Of a stretch of DNA of 64,000 nucleotides, positions 35,982 to 43,417 are shown piece by piece. Numbering within the stretch: position 1 is the first letter of the stretch; each line of letters opens with the position of its first letter. The notes beneath the pieces were generated by a model. The model worked only from the letters and a program-made list of their open reading frames with translations. It was not told the origin of the DNA and ran no database searches. Origin of the DNA: Herbidospora cretacea. Lineage in GTDB: Bacteria; Actinomycetota; Actinomycetes; Streptosporangiales; Streptosporangiaceae. Made by a program: the position numbers and the translations under genes. The stretch lies in contig NZ_BBXG01000012.1 in the NCBI RefSeq assembly GCF_001570605.1, positions 1 through 64,000 of the forward strand. The letters run 5' to 3'.

Positions 35982-36332
35982 ATGTTCTCCGCCTTCTCCG
36001 GATGGGTGATCGGCGCCGCCCTGCTGCTGGCCGTCGTCTCCCTCGTCACGGCGATCCGGAACCGGCCCATGGGGGTCGTCATCCTGGCCGGGCTGGTCCT
36101 GGTCGAGGTGGCCCTCGTCGTGCAGGCCGCCATCGCTCTTCCCCGGGCCGGTGAGGTGACCGAGCAGGCCACCTTCGTCGGCTATCTCCTCGGCACGATC
36201 GTCATCCCGCCCGCCGCGCTGTGGTGGGGCCGCGCCGAGCGCACCCGCTGGGGGCCCGCCGTGATCGCCGTGGGCGCCTTCACCGCCGGGGTGATGACCG
36301 GGCGGCTGCTCCAGATCTGGAACATGGCGTGA
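35982..36332 (+). CDS. small integral membrane protein
   Basis: This 116-aa protein has four hydrophobic helices (about 5-24, 31-50, 64-82, 92-110) and short basic loops. No catalytic motif is seen. Start ATG 35982 begins directly at the first helix. The stop overlaps the next membrane protein gene (GTGA), so the two are probably co-translated partners. Family not recognised with certainty. Confidence 0.7.
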   Translation: MFSAFSGWVIGAALLLAVVSLVTAIRNRPMGVVILAGLVLVEVALVVQAAIALPRAGEVTEQATFVGYLLGTIVIPPAALWWGRAERTRWGPAVIAVGAFTAGVMTGRLLQIWNMA

Positions 36333-36721
36333 GAACCGGGGTCAACTCCGGTCCCGGCCGGCTGCTCGTCGCCGTCTACGGCGTCTTCGCCCTGGCAGCC
36401 TCGGCGCGGGCCGGGGTGCAGATCGCCACGAGGTTCTCCGAGGCGCCGCTGGCCTACGCGCTCTCGGCCTTCGCAGCGGTCGTCTACATCGTGCTGACGG
36501 TGGCGCTGGCCAGGGGGAACGCGCGCCTGGCGCTGGTCGCATGCCTGATCGAACTGGCCGGGGTGCTGGTCGTCGGGACCCTGTCGGTCGTCGATGCGCA
36601 GGCCTTCCCGCACGCGACCGTCTGGTCGGGTTACGGGAGCGGCTATCTGTTCATCCCGCTCGTGCTGCCGATAGTCGGGCTCGTCTGGTTGTTCAGGACG
36701 CGCGGACGCGGGCAGGTGTGA
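36329..36721 (+). CDS. small integral membrane protein
   Basis: This 130-aa protein has four predicted helices (about 10-28, 42-60, 68-86, 105-122) and a conserved-looking loop AFPHATVWSGYGSGYLFIP before the last one. It begins in the stop codon of the preceding membrane gene. Function unknown. The pair may form one complex. Confidence 0.7.
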   Translation: MRTGVNSGPGRLLVAVYGVFALAASARAGVQIATRFSEAPLAYALSAFAAVVYIVLTVALARGNARLALVACLIELAGVLVVGTLSVVDAQAFPHATVWSGYGSGYLFIPLVLPIVGLVWLFRTRGRGQV

Positions 36722-36751
36722 CCGTTCCCCCACAATTCAGGAGGAACGGCA

Positions 36752-37333
36752 GTGAGCACCATCGAGAACACGGTCGACGTGGATGTGCCGATCCGGGCCG
36801 CCTACAACCAGTGGACCCAGTTCGAGTCCTTCCCCGAGTTCATGGAAGGCGTCGAGTCGGTCAAGCAGCTCGACGACCGGCGGACCCACTGGGTCGTGGA
36901 GATCGCCGGGGTCCGGCGCGAGTTCGACGCCGAGATCACCGAGCAGAACCCCGACCACCGGATCGAGTGGCGCTCGCTGGAGCGTCCCCGCCAGTCCGGG
37001 ACGGTGACCTTCGAGACGCTGGGCGCCGGTTCGTGCCGGGTCACCCTGCGGATGGAGTACGACCCCGAGGGGTTCACCGAGACCATGGGCGACGCGCTGC
37101 AGATCGTCCGCATGCGCGTCAAGGGCGACCTCGGCAGGTTCAAGGAGTTCATCGAGTCGCGCGGCGGCGAGACCGGCGGCTGGCGCGGCTCGGTCGGCGA
37201 CCGGCACGAGCCCGGCGGCACCCTCCCGGGCGACACCGGCCTGCCCGCTCCCGGAGCCACCCCCGGGATGCCCGGCGCCCACGGCAACCCCCGGCACGAC
37301 GACGGCCCCCCGCTCACCCCGCCCGTCGTCTGA
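36752..37333 (+). CDS. SRPBCC/polyketide cyclase-like protein
   Basis: This 193-aa protein begins at GTG after AGGAACGG. Residues 1-145 fit a START/SRPBCC fold (IENTVDVDVPIRAAYNQWTQ, SFPEFMEGVESVKQLDD). The C-terminal 45 residues are Pro/Gly-rich and disordered. Members of this group bind hydrophobic ligands or act in stress responses. No enzymatic residues can be assigned. Ends at a strong terminator. Confidence 0.83.
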   Translation: MSTIENTVDVDVPIRAAYNQWTQFESFPEFMEGVESVKQLDDRRTHWVVEIAGVRREFDAEITEQNPDHRIEWRSLERPRQSGTVTFETLGAGSCRVTLRMEYDPEGFTETMGDALQIVRMRVKGDLGRFKEFIESRGGETGGWRGSVGDRHEPGGTLPGDTGLPAPGATPGMPGAHGNPRHDDGPPLTPPVV

Positions 37334-37338
37334 CCTTG

Positions 37339-37369
37339 GCGGGCGGCCTTCGGGCCGCCCGCTTTGTTA
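37339..37369 (+). terminator. terminator after the SRPBCC gene
   Basis: A perfect 10-bp stem GCGGGCGGCC/GGCCGCCCGC (37339-37348 with 37353-37362) has a TTCG tetraloop, followed by TTTGTT. Confidence 0.9.
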
Positions 37370-37388
37370 CGCCCAGTTTGCCTAACTA

Positions 37389-37431
37389 GACAAAATGGTC
37401 CTAAACTTTGTCGAATCATAGGATGATTCGA
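37389..37431. promoter_or_regulatory. two overlapping inverted repeats before the CynX-like gene
   Basis: TCGAATCAT-AGG-ATGATTCGA (37411-37431) is a perfect 9-bp inverted repeat. It abuts and shares two bases with GACAAA-N12-TTTGTC (37389-37394 and 37407-37412). The stretch is unusually AT-rich for this genome and lies 23 nt upstream of the transporter start. It is a strong repressor-operator candidate, but no regulator gene is adjacent. Confidence 0.55.
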
Positions 37432-37453
37432 TGAGTGGGGGACTGAGTCAGGC

Positions 37454-38872
37454 ATGGCAGCGATCGCCGCCCGCCGTAGCCGTACCGGATCGATCGCCTG
37501 GCTGGTCGCCTTGGGGATCGTGCTGGCCGCGCTGAACCTGCGCACCGCGGTCAGCAGTGTCGGCCCTGTACTGGACCAGGTCAGGGACTCTCTCGGCATG
37601 TCCGCGGTGACCGCGGGGGTGCTCACCACGCTGCCGGTCCTCTGCTTCGCGGCCTTCGGCGCGGTGACCCCGGCCCTGTCCCGAAGGGCCGGGGAACACC
37701 GGCTGCTGGTGATCGCGCTGGTGCTCACCGGCGTGGGCCTGCTGGTGCGGTCGATGGTGGACGGCATCCCGGTGTTCCTGCTGGCCAGCGCGGTCGCCCT
37801 GTCGGGCGGCGCGATCGGCAACGTGCTGATCCCGACGCTGATCAAGCGCCACTTCCCGGGCCGCCCCGGGCCGCTGACCACGCTCTACTCCGTCGGCCTC
37901 GCCTTCGGCACGATGATCTCGGCCGCCGCGACCGTGCCGATCCAGAAGGCCGCCGACGGCAACTGGCACATCGCCCTGGGGGTCTGGGCGGCGCTGGCGG
38001 CCGTGGCGGTCATCCCGTGGCTCGCGCTGCTGCGCACCGAGCCCGAGCGCGGGGCGGCGGCCGGGATCAAGCCCGGTGACCTGATCAGGAACCGGCTCGC
38101 CCTGGCCATGGCCGGGTATTTCGGGTCGCAGAGCCTGATCGCGTACGTCATCTTCGGCTGGTTCCCCCAGTTCCTGCTGGACCACGGGTTCACCGGCGAG
38201 CAGACCGGGACCATCATGGCGATCTTCGCCGCGGTCGGCATCCCGGTCTCGCTCGTGGTGCCCGCGCTGGCGGCCCGGATGCGCTCCCAGCGGCCCCTCG
38301 TGCTCGCGTTCGTCGCGATCTACGCCGTCGGCTTCGCCGGTCTGATGACCGGCCAGGCGATCGTGCTGTGGACGATCGTGCTGTCGCTGGCCATGGGGTC
38401 GTTCCCGCTGGCCCTGGCGCTGCTGGGGCTGCGGACCCGGACCGCCGAGGCCACCGCCGCGCTGTCGGCCTTCGGGCAGAGCGCCGGATATCTCATCGCC
38501 GGGGCCGGGCCGTTCGTCGTGGGCCTGCTCTACCAGCTCTCCGGCGGCTGGACGCTGCCGTTCGCGCTGCTCTTCGTGGTGGTCGCGGGGCAGGCCGTCA
38601 CGGGGTGGTACGCGGGCGGCGATCGGCTTCTCGACGGCGTGCCCGATAATGAAGATTATGGACCTTCGCGCATCGACCCAGGTCACGTATCCCAGGGGCG
38701 GGCTGACCGGGTCGTCGGAAGTGGTCGCGCGGGTGCCGCTGGGGGGCGGCCACGGAGTGATCGTGGCCCGGACGCCGTTCCACCCACTCGACCACGCCTG
38801 GCCCGACCAGCCCGCCGACACCGGCCTGCTCGCCGGGGCCCGGGTGGTCGACTGCCTGACCGGTGCGACTGA
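37454..38872 (+). CDS. CynX/NimT-type MFS transporter with run-on C-terminus
   Basis: The frame encodes 472 aa. Residues 1-400 form a normal twelve-helix MFS protein with the family opening LVALGIVLAALNLRTAVSSVGPVL and the helix-4/5 stretch GGAIGNVLIPTLIKRHFP. From about residue 401 the frame runs into the AlaX-like gene. The last 73 residues are Arg/Pro/Gly-rich, as expected for the wrong frame of a coding sequence. The overlap is 224 nt. Either the native stop codon was lost or the real protein simply carries an alien tail. Substrate unknown; cyanate and nitroimidazole are known for relatives. Confidence 0.8.
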   Translation: MAAIAARRSRTGSIAWLVALGIVLAALNLRTAVSSVGPVLDQVRDSLGMSAVTAGVLTTLPVLCFAAFGAVTPALSRRAGEHRLLVIALVLTGVGLLVRSMVDGIPVFLLASAVALSGGAIGNVLIPTLIKRHFPGRPGPLTTLYSVGLAFGTMISAAATVPIQKAADGNWHIALGVWAALAAVAVIPWLALLRTEPERGAAAGIKPGDLIRNRLALAMAGYFGSQSLIAYVIFGWFPQFLLDHGFTGEQTGTIMAIFAAVGIPVSLVVPALAARMRSQRPLVLAFVAIYAVGFAGLMTGQAIVLWTIVLSLAMGSFPLALALLGLRTRTAEATAALSAFGQSAGYLIAGAGPFVVGLLYQLSGGWTLPFALLFVVVAGQAVTGWYAGGDRLLDGVPDNEDYGPSRIDPGHVSQGRADRVVGSGRAGAAGGRPRSDRGPDAVPPTRPRLARPARRHRPARRGPGGRLPDRCD

Positions 38873-39485
38873 CGGCGGCGCGCTCCACATCGGCGACGAG
38901 ATCCCGGTGAAGCGGGGGGCCGAGGGCTGGACGTGGCTGGTCGTCCACATCATGGAGGAGCCCATCGAGGGCCAGGTCGAACTGTGGGTCGACCCCGACC
39001 GGCGGCACGGCTTCTCGGCCGGCCACACCGCGTGTCACCTGACGGCGCTGGCGCTCAACGAGGCGCTGGCGCCGTTGTGGCGCAAGGAGGCCCGGCTCGA
39101 CAGCCTGGGACACCCCGACTTCGACCAGCTCGCGATCACCTCGTCGCGGATCCTCAACCACGGGAGCCGCGACGTCTACCGGCTCGGGAAGTCGCTGCGG
39201 CGCAAGGGGTTCGACGCGGCCGGGCTCGACCTGCCGGCGGTGACCTCGCAGGTGCGGGAGCGGCTCAAGGAGTGGATCGCGGCCGACGCGCCCGTCTGGG
39301 TCGACTGTCCCGACGAGGATCTGACCGCCCGCCGCACCTGGCGCTGCCTGCTGCCGGGGGCCGAGGCCTCGATCCCGTGTGGCGGAACCCATCTGACCAG
39401 CACCGGGGAGCTCAACGCCGTCGCGGTCGACCTCGCCTTCGACGGCGAGGAACTGGCGATGACGACCCGCGTGTCGCGCGGTTAG
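38649..39485 (+). CDS. AlaX-like aminoacyl-tRNA editing/metal-dependent hydrolase
   Basis: This 278-aa protein carries the metal site of the AlaRS editing domain: H126-x3-H130 (FSAGHTACHLTALALNEAL) and C244-x3-H248 (IPCGGTHLTSTGEL). This points to trans-editing of mischarged tRNA or a derived hydrolase. The start is ATG 38649 or ATG 38658, both inside the upstream transporter frame. The first ~75 residues fit the beta-barrel lead-in of AlaX proteins. Followed by a bidirectional terminator. Confidence 0.85.
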   Translation: MKIMDLRASTQVTYPRGGLTGSSEVVARVPLGGGHGVIVARTPFHPLDHAWPDQPADTGLLAGARVVDCLTGATDGGALHIGDEIPVKRGAEGWTWLVVHIMEEPIEGQVELWVDPDRRHGFSAGHTACHLTALALNEALAPLWRKEARLDSLGHPDFDQLAITSSRILNHGSRDVYRLGKSLRRKGFDAAGLDLPAVTSQVRERLKEWIAADAPVWVDCPDEDLTARRTWRCLLPGAEASIPCGGTHLTSTGELNAVAVDLAFDGEELAMTTRVSRG

Positions 39486-39537
39486 CGGGGTCTCGGCGGG
39501 GTCTGGGGGCCTGCCCGGCCCCGGACACAAGGGTGGC

Positions 39538-39568
39538 CGCCCGAGGCGACCTGACCTCGCCTCGGGCG
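39538..39568. terminator. bidirectional terminator
   Basis: A 12-bp stem, CGCCCGAGGCGA/TCGCCTCGGGCG (39538-39549 with 39557-39568), with a 7-nt loop lies between the convergent AlaX-like and FAD oxidoreductase genes. Confidence 0.82.
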
Positions 39569-39625
39569 ACCACTTAACAAGCCTAGGCCATGGGAGGTGG
39601 ATCGGGCCAATCTGCCCCCCATCCT

Positions 39626-40786
39626 TTACGTCACCAGTCGCGCCTTCCTTGTTGATCTGACCGCCTGGCGGGCCGCTTCCAGGGCGCTGTTGACCGCCAC
39701 CTCGCCCAGCAGACCGGGGGCCGCGACGGCGTCCCCGGCCAGCCACACCCCGTCTCCCCGGTCGATGGCCGGACGGTCCCGCCAGGTCTGTCCTGGCAGG
39801 TCAAGGGCGCCGGTGCGGCCGTTGGCCAGGGCCTCCCTGCGCCAGGCGACCCGCTCGCGCCAGCCGGGGAGACCCAGATCGGCGAGTCTTTCCAACCGGG
39901 CGATCGCCGCGATCCTGCCCTCTCCGGGACGCAGGGGCATCTGCATCTGAATCAGGCTCTTTCCGGCCGGGGCCAGCGACGGATCGGGGGAGGAGTACCG
40001 TTCCAAGAATCCGCCCTCGTCGAGATCGGCGACCAGGAAGGCGTCGTCCGGGTGCCGGTCCACGCCCAGGTCGAGCAGGGCCGCCCGGCCGCTCTCCCAG
40101 GTCAGGGCGGGATCCCCGAGGAGGGAGCGGGCGGCGTCCAGGCTGGTGGCGACGATCACCGGGCCCTCGGGGAGGCCGGTGACCCTCGATCCGGTCTCGA
40201 TCGCCACGCCGAGGTCGCGGGCCCGCGCGGCCATGCGGTCGATCATGCGGCCCCAGCCGCCGACGACGTAGCGGGGCGCGGGGAAGGCGGGGCGGGAGAC
40301 CCGCCGGAAGCGGTCCCAGACGAACCTGGCCGACAGACGGCCGGGATCGGCCTCGTAGGTGACCACACCCAGCAGGCCGGCCACCGCCTGGGTCGCCTCC
40401 TCGCCCAGGTGGCGGTGGCCCCAGGCGGCGAAGCTCTCGTGTACGGGGGCCTCGTAACGCCGTCTCAGGAGAGCTCCGACCAGGGGACGCGGAGGGCTGG
40501 AGCGCAGGCGGGAGCCGTACAGGACCCGGAACTTCCGGAACTCCCTCTGGCCCAGCCTCCGGTGGGGCCCGGCCAGGCCGCGCCGGTCGAGCCAGCGGAA
40601 CGGCGCGCCGTCGGAGTAGAGGACGTGGGTGCCGTCGTTGGCGACGTAGGGCGCCGCGGTCGAGCGGGCCCGGCCGCCGAGGGTCTGGTGGGCCTCGTGG
40701 AGGACGACGCCCGCGCCCTCCTCCGCGCAGGCGATGGCGGCCGTGAGCCCGGCGAGCCCGCCGCCGATGATGGTGATCTGCGTCAT
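39626..40786 (-). CDS. FAD-dependent amine oxidase/phytoene-desaturase-like oxidoreductase
   Basis: This 386-aa flavoprotein has an N-terminal dinucleotide-binding motif IIGGGLAGLTAA (5-16), the HEAHQTLGGRARS continuation, and the C-terminal FAD motif GVWLAGDAVAAPGLLGEVAVNSA (about 340-362). The substrate is unknown. It lies directly downstream of the ECF41-type sigma gene in the same direction and has its own ECF41-like promoter 9 nt before the ATG, so it is the likely target of that sigma factor. Confidence 0.88.
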   Translation of the reverse strand: MTQITIIGGGLAGLTAAIACAEEGAGVVLHEAHQTLGGRARSTAAPYVANDGTHVLYSDGAPFRWLDRRGLAGPHRRLGQREFRKFRVLYGSRLRSSPPRPLVGALLRRRYEAPVHESFAAWGHRHLGEEATQAVAGLLGVVTYEADPGRLSARFVWDRFRRVSRPAFPAPRYVVGGWGRMIDRMAARARDLGVAIETGSRVTGLPEGPVIVATSLDAARSLLGDPALTWESGRAALLDLGVDRHPDDAFLVADLDEGGFLERYSSPDPSLAPAGKSLIQMQMPLRPGEGRIAAIARLERLADLGLPGWRERVAWRREALANGRTGALDLPGQTWRDRPAIDRGDGVWLAGDAVAAPGLLGEVAVNSALEAARQAVRSTRKARLVT

Positions 40787-40795
40787 GCACCCGTG

Positions 40796-40822
40796 GACGG
40801 GTCACGGCTCACAGATGTGACA
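40796..40822 (-). promoter_or_regulatory. ECF41-type promoter of the FAD oxidoreductase gene
   Basis: On the minus strand TGTCACA (40822-40816) and CGTC (40799-40796) are separated by exactly 16 nt. CGTC lies 9 nt before the ATG, so the transcript would be leaderless or nearly so. The -35 element is embedded in the last codons of the sigma gene. TGTCACA/CGTC is the motif described for ECF41 sigma factors. Confidence 0.75.
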
Positions 40823-41693
40823 TCTTCTCCGGATTGGCCACGACATAGACGGTCTCCACCAGCCCGTCGGCCACCACCAGCGAGAGCACCGCCACCACCC
40901 GCCCGTCGGCCTGGACGACCACCGCCGGGCCGCCGTTGACGTCGCCGATCTCGATCGTGAGGTCGGCGGGGAGGTCGGCCGAGAGGTCGTTCAGGAAACG
41001 GCTCACGCCGCGCTCCGAGGCGATCGCGAGCAGGAACCTCGCCACGTTCGCCGCCCCCGCCAGGACGTTGCGCGGCGCCCTGGCCTTGCCGCCGCCGTCG
41101 CCGACCAGCGTGACGTCCTTGGCCAGCAGGGCGGTCAGGCCGTCGAGGTCGCCCCCGGCGGCGGCGCTGACGAACCGCTCGGTGATCGCGCGGCGCTCGC
41201 CCCGGTCGACGTCGAAGCGCGGACGGCGCTCCCTGACGTGGTCGCGGGCGCGCTTGGCGAGCTGGCGGATCGCCGGTTCGTCCCGGCCCAGGATCGCGCC
41301 GATCTCGGCGTGGCTGTAGCCGAACGCCTCCCTCAGCACGAACACCGCCCTCTCCAGCGGCGAGAGGGTCTCCAGCACCACCAGGAGCGCCAGCTCCACC
41401 GTGTCGGCGAGCTCCGCCTCCTCGGCGACGTCGGGCGTGCTGACCAGCTCCGGCAGCCACGGCCCGACATAGGATTCCCGGCGGCTCTTGGCCTGGCGGA
41501 GCCGGTCGAGCGCCAGGTTCGTGGCGATGCGCACGAGATAGGCGCGCTCGTCGTCGGCGTACCCCTCGGGAAGCTGCGACCAGCGCAGCCACGTCTCCTG
41601 GACGACGTCTTCGGCGTCGGTGACGCTGCCCAGGATGCGGTAGGCCACCCCGAGCAGGATCTTCCGGTGCTCGCTGAACGACAGTGCGGTCAT
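40809..41693 (-). CDS. ECF41-type RNA polymerase sigma factor with SnoaL-like C-terminal domain
   Basis: This 294-aa protein has sigma-2 (about 8-72, with DAEDVVQETWLRW), sigma-4 (about 105-155, with FGYSHAEIGAILGRDEPAIRQL) and an NTF2/SnoaL-like extension (165-294). Signature elements of group ECF41 are visible: WLPE in the linker (79-82), DGGGK (199-203) and the C-terminal NPEKM (287-291). In this group the extension, not an anti-sigma factor, controls activity, and the usual neighbour is a carboxymuconolactone decarboxylase, oxidoreductase or epimerase. Here it is a FAD oxidoreductase. The gene has an ECF41-like promoter itself, implying autoregulation. Confidence 0.92.
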   Translation of the reverse strand: MTALSFSEHRKILLGVAYRILGSVTDAEDVVQETWLRWSQLPEGYADDERAYLVRIATNLALDRLRQAKSRRESYVGPWLPELVSTPDVAEEAELADTVELALLVVLETLSPLERAVFVLREAFGYSHAEIGAILGRDEPAIRQLAKRARDHVRERRPRFDVDRGERRAITERFVSAAAGGDLDGLTALLAKDVTLVGDGGGKARAPRNVLAGAANVARFLLAIASERGVSRFLNDLSADLPADLTIEIGDVNGGPAVVVQADGRVVAVLSLVVADGLVETVYVVANPEKMSHL

Positions 41694-41702
41694 GACCCTC
41701 CA

Positions 41703-41729
41703 GACGTATCACCCGACCGGGACGTGACA
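41703..41729 (-). promoter_or_regulatory. ECF41-type autoregulatory promoter
   Basis: On the minus strand TGTCACG (41729-41723), a 16-nt spacer and CGTC (41706-41703) lie 9 nt before the sigma-gene ATG. Spacing and distance are identical to those at the oxidoreductase promoter. Confidence 0.72.
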
Positions 41730-41766
41730 CGAATCGGGCGGATAACCTGATGTCCGGGAGGTCGGC

Positions 41767-42234
41767 GTGACCGAGCGCAAACCCGTCGGGATGAACTTCG
41801 AGACCTGGATCGACCGGCAGATCCGCGAGGCCGCCGCGCGCGGCGAGTTCGACGACCTGCCGGGCGCCGGGAAGCCCCTGCCGCGCCGCCGCGACGACGA
41901 GATGGGCTGGGTCAAGCGCAAACTCGACGAGGAGGGCCTCGAGTTCCCGCTCCCCGGCGGCCTGGGCCTGCGACGCGAGGCCGAGAAGGTCCGCGCCGCC
42001 GCCGTCGCCGCCCCCACCGAGGCCAAGGCCCGCGCCCTCGTCGAGGACATGAACGAGCGGATCAAGGAGGCGGTACGCCACCCGATGGCGGGCCCGCCCG
42101 TGATCGTCCCCCTCATCGACGAGGAGGCCGCGATCGCCGACTGGCGCGCCGCCCACTCACCCGCACCGCCGGGAACGCCCGTCGCGGCGCCGCCGCCACG
42201 GGCGTGGTGGCGGCGCCTGCTCGGACTCCCGTAG
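41767..42234 (+). CDS. DUF1992 (DnaJ-homologue subfamily C-like) protein
   Basis: This 155-aa soluble protein opens with the DUF1992 signature: FETWIDRQIREAAARGEFDDLPGAGKPL (residues 11-38). A charged helical middle and a Pro/Ala-rich end follow. The function of the family is not established. GTG start at 41767 behind GGGAGG. Divergent from the sigma gene; its end abuts the convergent SPFH gene by one base. Confidence 0.88.
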   Translation: MTERKPVGMNFETWIDRQIREAAARGEFDDLPGAGKPLPRRRDDEMGWVKRKLDEEGLEFPLPGGLGLRREAEKVRAAAVAAPTEAKARALVEDMNERIKEAVRHPMAGPPVIVPLIDEEAAIADWRAAHSPAPPGTPVAAPPPRAWWRRLLGLP

Positions 42235-42235
42235 G

Positions 42236-42889
42236 TCAGGGTGTCGTCGGGGTGCGGGGATCGATGACCAGCGTCGTCGACCGCTCCGCCGCCACCTGCA
42301 GCGTGCGCAGTTGCAGCAGCGCCGGGTGCTCCTCCAGCAGCCGCGCCGTGTTCGCCAGCGAACGCAGCGCCGCCGCCTCCGCCCGGGCCTCCTCCAGCAC
42401 CGCCTTGCCCCGCTCACGCGCCACGACCGCGTCCATGGCGGCCCGCCGCAGCTCCCCGGGGAGCATCAGGTCACGCGTCCGGAAATCGGAGACCTCGACG
42501 CCCAGGGGGGTGAGCTCCGCGCGTACCGGCCCGATGTCCGGCGACGGCCGGTCGGCCAGCAGCGTGGCCAGATCGAGCCCCGACACCATGACCCGGATCG
42601 CCTCCTGCAGGGAGGCGTAGAGGACCTGGACGGGGTTCGACACACCGTTCGTGTACGCGACCGGATCGGCCACCCGCCACGACGCCGTCGCCGACACCCG
42701 GATCGAGACGCCGTCGCGCGTCAGGACCTCCTGACCGGGGACCTGCACCAGCTGGGGCCTGACGTCGACCGTGACGTGGGACGTCCGTCGAGGGCTGTAC
42801 CGGTGACGGCCCGGCTCCAGCACCCGCTCGAACCTGCCGTCACGGAACGACAACACGCGCTGCCACTCCATCACTGTGATCTTCGCCAT
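42236..42889 (-). CDS. SPFH/band-7 (slipin-like) protein
   Basis: This 217-aa protein has a band-7 core (about 10-165), including RPQLVQVPGQEVLTRDGVSIRVSATASWRVADP and the helical ARERGKAVLEEARAEAAALRSLANTARLLEEHP segment typical of slipins. It lacks the usual N-terminal membrane hairpin, so it may be peripheral. ATG 42889 follows GGGGTG on the minus strand. Role unknown; family members scaffold membrane microdomains. Confidence 0.85.
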   Translation of the reverse strand: MAKITVMEWQRVLSFRDGRFERVLEPGRHRYSPRRTSHVTVDVRPQLVQVPGQEVLTRDGVSIRVSATASWRVADPVAYTNGVSNPVQVLYASLQEAIRVMVSGLDLATLLADRPSPDIGPVRAELTPLGVEVSDFRTRDLMLPGELRRAAMDAVVARERGKAVLEEARAEAAALRSLANTARLLEEHPALLQLRTLQVAAERSTTLVIDPRTPTTP

Positions 42890-43015
42890 TTTCAACACCC
42901 CTTTTCGGTACTTGGTCAGGACGGCCTCCGGGGGCCGCGCGGAGGTCAGGCGGGGGCGCACCCGTCCGCAGACGGGAGCCCGCAGGGCCCGCACACCGCA
43001 TGAACACGGCCCGCC

Positions 43016-43062
43016 GGAGGTCACCACAGGGAATCGAACCCTTGGTCATATGACCGCCAGAA
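43016..43062 (-). pseudogene. possible tRNA 3'-half relic
   Basis: On the minus strand, AAGGGTTCGATTCCCTG fits the T-arm consensus GTTCRANYC, followed by TGGTGACC as a would-be acceptor strand. No matching 5' half (acceptor, D-arm) is found upstream. The palindrome GGTCATATGACC lies where an anticodon arm would be. The surrounding 42,890-43,190 interval holds no gene. It could be debris of an earlier tRNA-targeted insertion; low certainty. Confidence 0.3.
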
Positions 43063-43191
43063 GGAGGTGCGGCGCGATACGGGGAACGCGGTCCGGCGAT
43101 GCCGGTGCGCCCCTGACATGCTGGCACCGGGATCAACGGTAGGGGCCGGACCGGGGTGGGGGCGAGGGGATTTGCCGGCGGGGAGATCGCG

Positions 43192-43221
43192 TTCACCGGT
43201 CGTTCCGGAATCCGCTATGCT
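43192..43221 (+). promoter_or_regulatory. tRNA-Ala promoter
   Basis: TTCACC (43192-43197) and TATGCT (43216-43221) are spaced by 18 nt and end 31 nt before the mature tRNA 5' end, as expected for a stable-RNA promoter. Confidence 0.55.
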
Positions 43222-43252
43222 GGCGGAGCACTTCGCGGTGAGCGAGTGCGGC

Positions 43253-43325
43253 GGGGCTATAGCGCAGCTGGTAGCGCACTTCCATGGCATGGAAGGGGTC
43301 TGGGGTTCGAATCCCCATAGCTCCA
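43253..43325 (+). tRNA. tRNA-Ala (anticodon GGC)
   Basis: The 73-nt cloverleaf is complete. Acceptor GGGGCTA/TAGCTCC has one G-T pair. The D-arm is GCGC...GCGC. The anticodon stem CTTCC/GGAAG carries loop ATGGCAT (anticodon GGC). The T-arm is TGGGG-TTCGAAT-CCCCA, and A is the discriminator. CCA is not encoded. The 3' part is the integration site of the element to the right, which restores the gene. Confidence 0.96.
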
Positions 43326-43326
43326 C
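43284..43326 (+). repeat. attL (tRNA-Ala 3' end)
   Basis: These 43 bases, from the anticodon loop to one base past the discriminator, recur identically at 56690-56732. Just upstream CTTC is also shared at the same distance, with one mismatch between. Confidence 0.93.
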
Positions 43327-43346
43327 AGAATCGAAGCAGGTCAGCA

Positions 43347-43378
43347 GGGGTTTCGGAGAGTATCCGGAGCCCCTTTTT
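43347..43378 (+). terminator. element-borne terminator for the tRNA gene
   Basis: An 11-bp stem (43347-43357 with 43363-43373, two G-T pairs), loop GAGTA and a TTTTT run lie 21 nt after attL, inside the element. It replaces the native tRNA terminator, which was displaced beyond attR. Confidence 0.85.
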
Positions 43379-43394
43379 CGATCTTCGGGGTCGC

Positions 43395-43415
43395 GGGGAG
43401 CCAAACGGGGAGCCA
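43395..43415 (+). repeat. candidate integrase arm-type sites, left
   Basis: GGGGAGCCA occurs twice (43395-43403, 43407-43415) in a 12-nt period between attL and the int stop codon. A matching pair lies at the other inner end of the element (56561-56582), same orientation. Confidence 0.5.
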
Positions 43416-43417
43416 CC

